From: Sphingomonadaceae bacterium | GTDB lineage: Bacteria > Pseudomonadota > Alphaproteobacteria > Sphingomonadales > Sphingomonadaceae | Assembly (NCBI GenBank): GCA_024236155.1 | Contig: JACKLA010000002.1 | Location: forward strand, 62,001-126,000 | DNA length: 64,000 bases | Reading direction: 5' to 3' | Position numbers and translations under genes: made by a program | The notes under the pieces: model-generated | The model's input: the letters and a program-made list of their open reading frames with translations, nothing else | What the model was told of the DNA's origin: nothing | Databases searched by the model: none | In this document: one piece after another, positions 61,014 through 64,000 of the stretch | How the letters are laid out: every line of letters starts with the position of its first letter | Position numbering within the stretch: position 1 is the stretch's first letter

Positions 61014-61309
61014 CAGATCACCCAGTCGCGGTGGTCGGGATCGGCGGGTTTGAGCGTCAGGTCGGGCCGCACCGTGGGGCCGAGTGCGCGGATACGCTCC
61101 TTGATGTGGAGCGGGCGGGCCTTGCCCTCGCGCTGTTCGGCATCGACGGCATAGGGGCCGTTGACCCGGCGGGCGGCTTCCTCGCGCTGGGCGATTTCGT
61201 CCGCGCGGTCGCCTGCATTGACGGCATCCTCGATATGGAGAGACCAGTCATGGCCGGTCCACCAGACGACTGCGCCGCTCTTGAGGTCGTTTCCAGTCAA
61301 CAGTTTCAT
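61013..61309 (-). CDS. DUF2849 family protein
   Basis: The 98-residue product (MKLLTGNDLKSGAVVWWTG) belongs to the DUF2849 group found between cobA and cysI in alphaproteobacteria. The conserved GxxVWW start is followed by charged helices. No catalytic motif is visible. Strict linkage to sulfite reductase suggests a role in sulfite reduction or siroheme delivery, which is inference. It overlaps cobA by four bases and cysI by one. Confidence 0.85.
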   Translation of the reverse strand: MKLLTGNDLKSGAVVWWTGHDWSLHIEDAVNAGDRADEIAQREEAARRVNGPYAVDAEQREGKARPLHIKERIRALGPTVRPDLTLKPADPDHRDWVI

Positions 61310-62064
61310 AGCGCAGCCTCCAGCGCGATGCGTTGTACGGCGCGGTCGGGCCGGCCGGTGACTTCACCGATCACAATCAGCGCGGGGCTGGCGACGCGTT
61401 CCTGCTCTACCAGCTGGGGAAGTGCGGCGAGCGAGGCGCGCAGCACTCGCATGGAGGACCGCGCGGCGTTTTCGATCACGGCAACCGGCATGTCCGGCGC
61501 GAGCCCGTCTTCCATCAGCTTCTCGGCGATCTGCGGTGCGGTCTTGACGCCCATAAAGATCACCAGCGTGCGGCCCTTGCCGGCAAGCCCGGCCCAGTCC
61601 TGATCCTTCAGGCCCTTACACTGTCCGGCAACGAAGCTGACGATGCTGGCGCTGTCGCGATGGGTGAGCGGGATGCCCGCCGCAGCCGCCGCGCCATTGG
61701 CGGCGCTGATGCCGGGCACGATCTCAACCCGGATCCCGGCAGCACGGCAGGCTTCCATTTCCTCACCGCCGCGCCCGAATACGAACGGGTCGCCGCCCTT
61801 CAGCCGCACCACATCGCGCCCGGCCTGCGCCTCGCGTACCAGCAGGGCGTTGATGCTTTCCTGCGGCATAGTGTGCTTCGACCGGCTTTTGGCGACCGAG
61901 ATCAGCGTCGCGCTTGCAGGGGCGAGCGCGAGGATCGCGGGATCGACCAGACCGTCATGCACGACCAGCTGTGCGCGCTCTATAAGCCGCGCTGCACGCA
62001 GCGTCAGAAGATCTGGATCGCCGGGCCCTGCGCCGACGAGATAGACTGTACCGGTGTTTTCCAT
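61306..62064 (-). CDS. cobA: Uroporphyrinogen-III C-methyltransferase
   Basis: The enzyme doubly methylates uroporphyrinogen III to precorrin-2, the precursor of siroheme for CysI. The 252-residue product has the SAM-binding VYLVGAGPGDPDLLTLRA start, the RLKGGDPFVFGRGGEE motif, and GIPLTHRD, all diagnostic of SUMT. It lacks the CysG dehydrogenase/chelatase domain, so precorrin-2 oxidation and iron insertion must be encoded elsewhere. It is the first gene of the minus-strand sulfite operon. Confidence 0.95.
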   Translation of the reverse strand: MENTGTVYLVGAGPGDPDLLTLRAARLIERAQLVVHDGLVDPAILALAPASATLISVAKSRSKHTMPQESINALLVREAQAGRDVVRLKGGDPFVFGRGGEEMEACRAAGIRVEIVPGISAANGAAAAAGIPLTHRDSASIVSFVAGQCKGLKDQDWAGLAGKGRTLVIFMGVKTAPQIAEKLMEDGLAPDMPVAVIENAARSSMRVLRASLAALPQLVEQERVASPALIVIGEVTGRPDRAVQRIALEAAL

Positions 62065-62134
62065 ACCGCCTTATTCGGCGCGACCGGGTGAAACCGCTAA
62101 CGAGAATGGCTCGCAGCCATGGAAGATTGGATTT

Positions 62135-62172
62135 TGAAATCGCGCCTTCTCTGGCTGGAAGCCGCGATTTCA
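62135..62172. repeat. Long inverted repeat between the MscS gene and cobA
   Basis: TGAAATCGCG (62135-62144) and CGCGATTTCA (62163-62172) are perfect 10-bp arms. Inside, CTTC (62146-62149) pairs with GAAG (62158-62161) after one C-C mismatch, leaving an 8-base loop. There is no T tract on the minus strand. It may end the MscS-gene transcript, be part of the cobA leader, or be an operator. Confidence 0.5.
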
Positions 62173-62197
62173 GTAGCCAAGGTTGCCTGTCGGGTAG

Positions 62198-63301
62198 CTA
62201 GTCTTTCGCTTTGCCATCGACGCGCTGCGCGATTGCGGCGACCAGTTGGTCGAACTGGGCGTTGCCGCGCAGGTTGAGATCGCGTTGCGGGAACGGGATT
62301 TCGATCTCGCTTTCCTGGAACAGGTCCCACAGCTTCTTTAGCACTTCGCTGCGGATATTGCCGATCCCGGCTTCGGGGTCAGTTATCCAGCAATGGATGA
62401 TGAAATCGACCGAGCTTTCGCCATACTGGTCGAGCCAGACAGTGGGAGGCGGTGATTTCTTGACCCGTTTGCTGCTTTTGGCGGCTTCGAGCATCAGCTC
62501 CTCGGCCAGCTTGAGGTCGCAGTTATACGACACTCCGACCGGCACCTGCATGCGCACGTTCCTGCTCGAATAGGACCAGTTCTCCACCTGGTTGACCATC
62601 AGGTTCTCGTTCGGGATGAGATATTCCTTCTGGTCGCGCGTGGTAATCGAGACTGCGCGGATACCGATCTTGCGGATCTGCCCAAAGGTGGAATTGCCCG
62701 CCTGGTCGGCCACCGCGATCACGTCACCCGGCTTGATCGACTTGTCCATCAACAGGATGATCCCGGCGATCAGATTGCCGAAGGTCTTTTGCAGGCCGAA
62801 GCCGATGGCAAGGCCAAACGCGCCGGAGAACACCGCCAGCGCCGTGAGATCGATCCCCAGCAGGTCGATCCCCATGAGTATGGCGATGGCCCATACGGCA
62901 ATCGTCAGCAGCTTTTCTGCCAGCAGCCGCTGGGATGCATCAAGCTTGGTAATCCGGCGCAACACGGCATGCGCGCCCTTGCTGGCGAGCCAGGCGAAGA
63001 GGATGACGCAGGTGATGACCATGATCACCACCAGCGCATCCCACACCGAAACGTGGAAACTGCCAACATCGAGTGCCAGCGAGTCGAGATCGTCGATGAT
63101 CTGGCCGACTGTGCGGCTCTGTTCCGAAACCGCTTCCTTGATGCCTTCGGAGGCGGCGACGGCGTTTTCCGATGGGCTGGCGGCAGGAACGGGCGTGGCC
63201 GCAGCACTTTCGGTACCGGTCGGGACCAGCGTCACGGTGTCGCCAGCGTGCAGTTGCTCGCCAGATGCTGCCTCCGGGGCGGGTGTGGTTGGCGTCGTCA
63301 T
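62198..63301 (-). CDS. Mechanosensitive ion channel of the MscS family
   Basis: The 367-residue product is predicted to release solutes upon osmotic downshock. A disordered Ala/Pro/Thr-rich N-terminus of about 70 residues precedes three membrane segments (about residues 80-200). The third has the Gly/Ala-rich pore helix FSGAFGLAIGFGLQKTFGN. The beta domain (KPGDVIAV, YLIPNENLMVNQVENWS) and the C-terminal alpha/beta domain follow. ATG 63301 overlaps the metC stop as ATGA. Confidence 0.9.
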   Translation of the reverse strand: MTTPTTPAPEAASGEQLHAGDTVTLVPTGTESAAATPVPAASPSENAVAASEGIKEAVSEQSRTVGQIIDDLDSLALDVGSFHVSVWDALVVIMVITCVILFAWLASKGAHAVLRRITKLDASQRLLAEKLLTIAVWAIAILMGIDLLGIDLTALAVFSGAFGLAIGFGLQKTFGNLIAGIILLMDKSIKPGDVIAVADQAGNSTFGQIRKIGIRAVSITTRDQKEYLIPNENLMVNQVENWSYSSRNVRMQVPVGVSYNCDLKLAEELMLEAAKSSKRVKKSPPPTVWLDQYGESSVDFIIHCWITDPEAGIGNIRSEVLKKLWDLFQESEIEIPFPQRDLNLRGNAQFDQLVAAIAQRVDGKAKD

Positions 63302-64000
63302 GTGCGCTCCATGGCGGCGAAACCGCGATCGAGGTCGCGGATAAGATCTTCGGCGTCTTCGAGCCCTATCGATAGGCGAATTCCCAGCCGGTCGCCAGTG
63401 TCCCACCCTTGCGGCGGCCATGGCGTGGCGGTCCTGATACTTGCCGGGCCGAACGGGATGACGAGGCTTTCGAACCCGCCCCAGCTATAGCCGATACCGA
63501 ACAGGTCGAGTGCATCGACGAAACGCGCGCGCGCATCCTCGTCGCTGCCCTTGAGGATGAAGCTGAACAAGCCGCAGCCACCGGTGAAGTCGCGCTGCCA
63601 CAGATCGAATCCGGTATCGCCGGGCAGGGTAGGGCAGAGCACATGGGCGATCTCGGGCCGACCCTTCAGCCAGTGTGCGATCTCGGCTGCGCTGGCGGTG
63701 CTTTTCTCCAGCCGTACACCCATTGTCCGCAACCCCCGCAGCGCGAGCGAGGCATCGTCGGGCGAGACGACATGGCCCAGCGCCTGTGCGGTGCGGCGCA
63801 GCTTGCGATAATAATGTTCGCCCGCGCTGGCGCTGCCCATCATCAGGTCGGAATGACCGCCGACATGCTTGGTCAGGCTCATCACTGCGATATCGCATCC
63901 GCGCTCGAGAACCGGGAAACCAAGCGGCGAGGCCCAGGTGTTGTCGAGCAGGCTGACTGCGCCCTTTCCCCGGGCAATCGCAGCAAGTGCCGGGATGTCG
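63298..64000 (-). CDS. metC: Cystathionine beta-lyase, partial (5' part beyond the window)
   Basis: This is the C-terminal 233 residues of a Cys/Met-metabolism PLP enzyme. The frame is open to the window edge and reads DNTWASPLGFPVLERGCDIA before the PLP-lysine motif SLTKHVGGHSD, as in MetC. The end has the GIGYSWGGFESLVIP and RLSIGLEDAEDLI regions typical of the family. The annotated enzyme splits cystathionine to homocysteine, pyruvate and ammonia; gamma-lyase or synthase activity cannot be excluded. The start lies to the right of base 64000. Confidence 0.88.
   Translation of the reverse strand, partial: DIPALAAIARGKGAVSLLDNTWASPLGFPVLERGCDIAVMSLTKHVGGHSDLMMGSASAGEHYYRKLRRTAQALGHVVSPDDASLALRGLRTMGVRLEKSTASAAEIAHWLKGRPEIAHVLCPTLPGDTGFDLWQRDFTGGCGLFSFILKGSDEDARARFVDALDLFGIGYSWGGFESLVIPFGPASIRTATPWPPQGWDTGDRLGIRLSIGLEDAEDLIRDLDRGFAAMERT

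Overview
This is a gene-dense, high-GC window from an alphaproteobacterium of the order Sphingomonadales, most likely an Erythrobacteraceae-type genome. That placement is an inference from gene order and protein style: the form of mraZ, the SH3 gene beside the M17 aminopeptidase, tatABC with a TatB separate from TatA, and a GIY-YIG gene between hairpin repeats. No prophage, insertion sequence, CRISPR array or plasmid backbone is visible. The only mobile-looking unit is a 369-bp cassette at 19890..20258.

Layout. 1-1412: tatABC twin-arginine translocase. 1564-6012: a small exported protein, an exported amidohydrolase coupled to a 3-hydroxyisobutyrate-dehydrogenase-like enzyme, and ilvA. 6170-13357: bpt-tamA-tamB, with overlapping or touching reading frames. 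13385-17488: a solo lysozyme, glnA, glnB (with a candidate sigma-54 promoter), argC and an SH3 protein. 17568-19871: an M17 aminopeptidase divergent from map. 19890-20258: the GIY-YIG cassette. 20274-24868: ccmAB, phhB, an exported protein, an esterase and an SDR enzyme. 24941-29075: an S9 peptidase, an AlkA-like glycosylase, a 2Fe-2S ferredoxin and cysK. 29120-30239: two membrane-anchored proteins of unknown role just before the dcw cluster.

30577-49408 is a complete division and cell wall (dcw) cluster: mraZ, rsmH, ftsL, ftsI, murE, murF, mraY, murD, ftsW, murG, murC, murB, ddl, ftsQ, ftsA, ftsZ. Nearly all junctions are ATGA or TGATG overlaps, so the precursor pathway from UDP-MurNAc to lipid II and the divisome are made together. 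Upstream is a 337-bp leader with three GGGA repeats spaced like MraZ boxes. A small hairpin with a T tract separates ftsA from ftsZ.

49501-54813: a TPR/SPOR protein, a YbjN-like protein, proC, a BI-1 family membrane protein and a lipoprotein with 15 consecutive prolines. 54898-54973: tRNA-Ala(CGC). 55052-58171: obgE, proB and an NAD-dependent epimerase. 58173-62064 (minus strand): an assimilatory sulfate reduction and siroheme operon, cobA-DUF2849-cysI-DUF934-cysH. The window ends with an MscS-type channel gene coupled to a metC that runs off the right edge.

The most notable accessory signal is the GIY-YIG cassette: a small endonuclease gene between perfect 28-bp inverted repeats, each of which folds into an 8-bp stem with a GAAA loop. 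Other points worth checking are the candidate nitrogen-regulation promoter of glnB, the candidate MraZ boxes, and an SH3 protein that looks like an NlpC/P60 peptidase without its catalytic domain.
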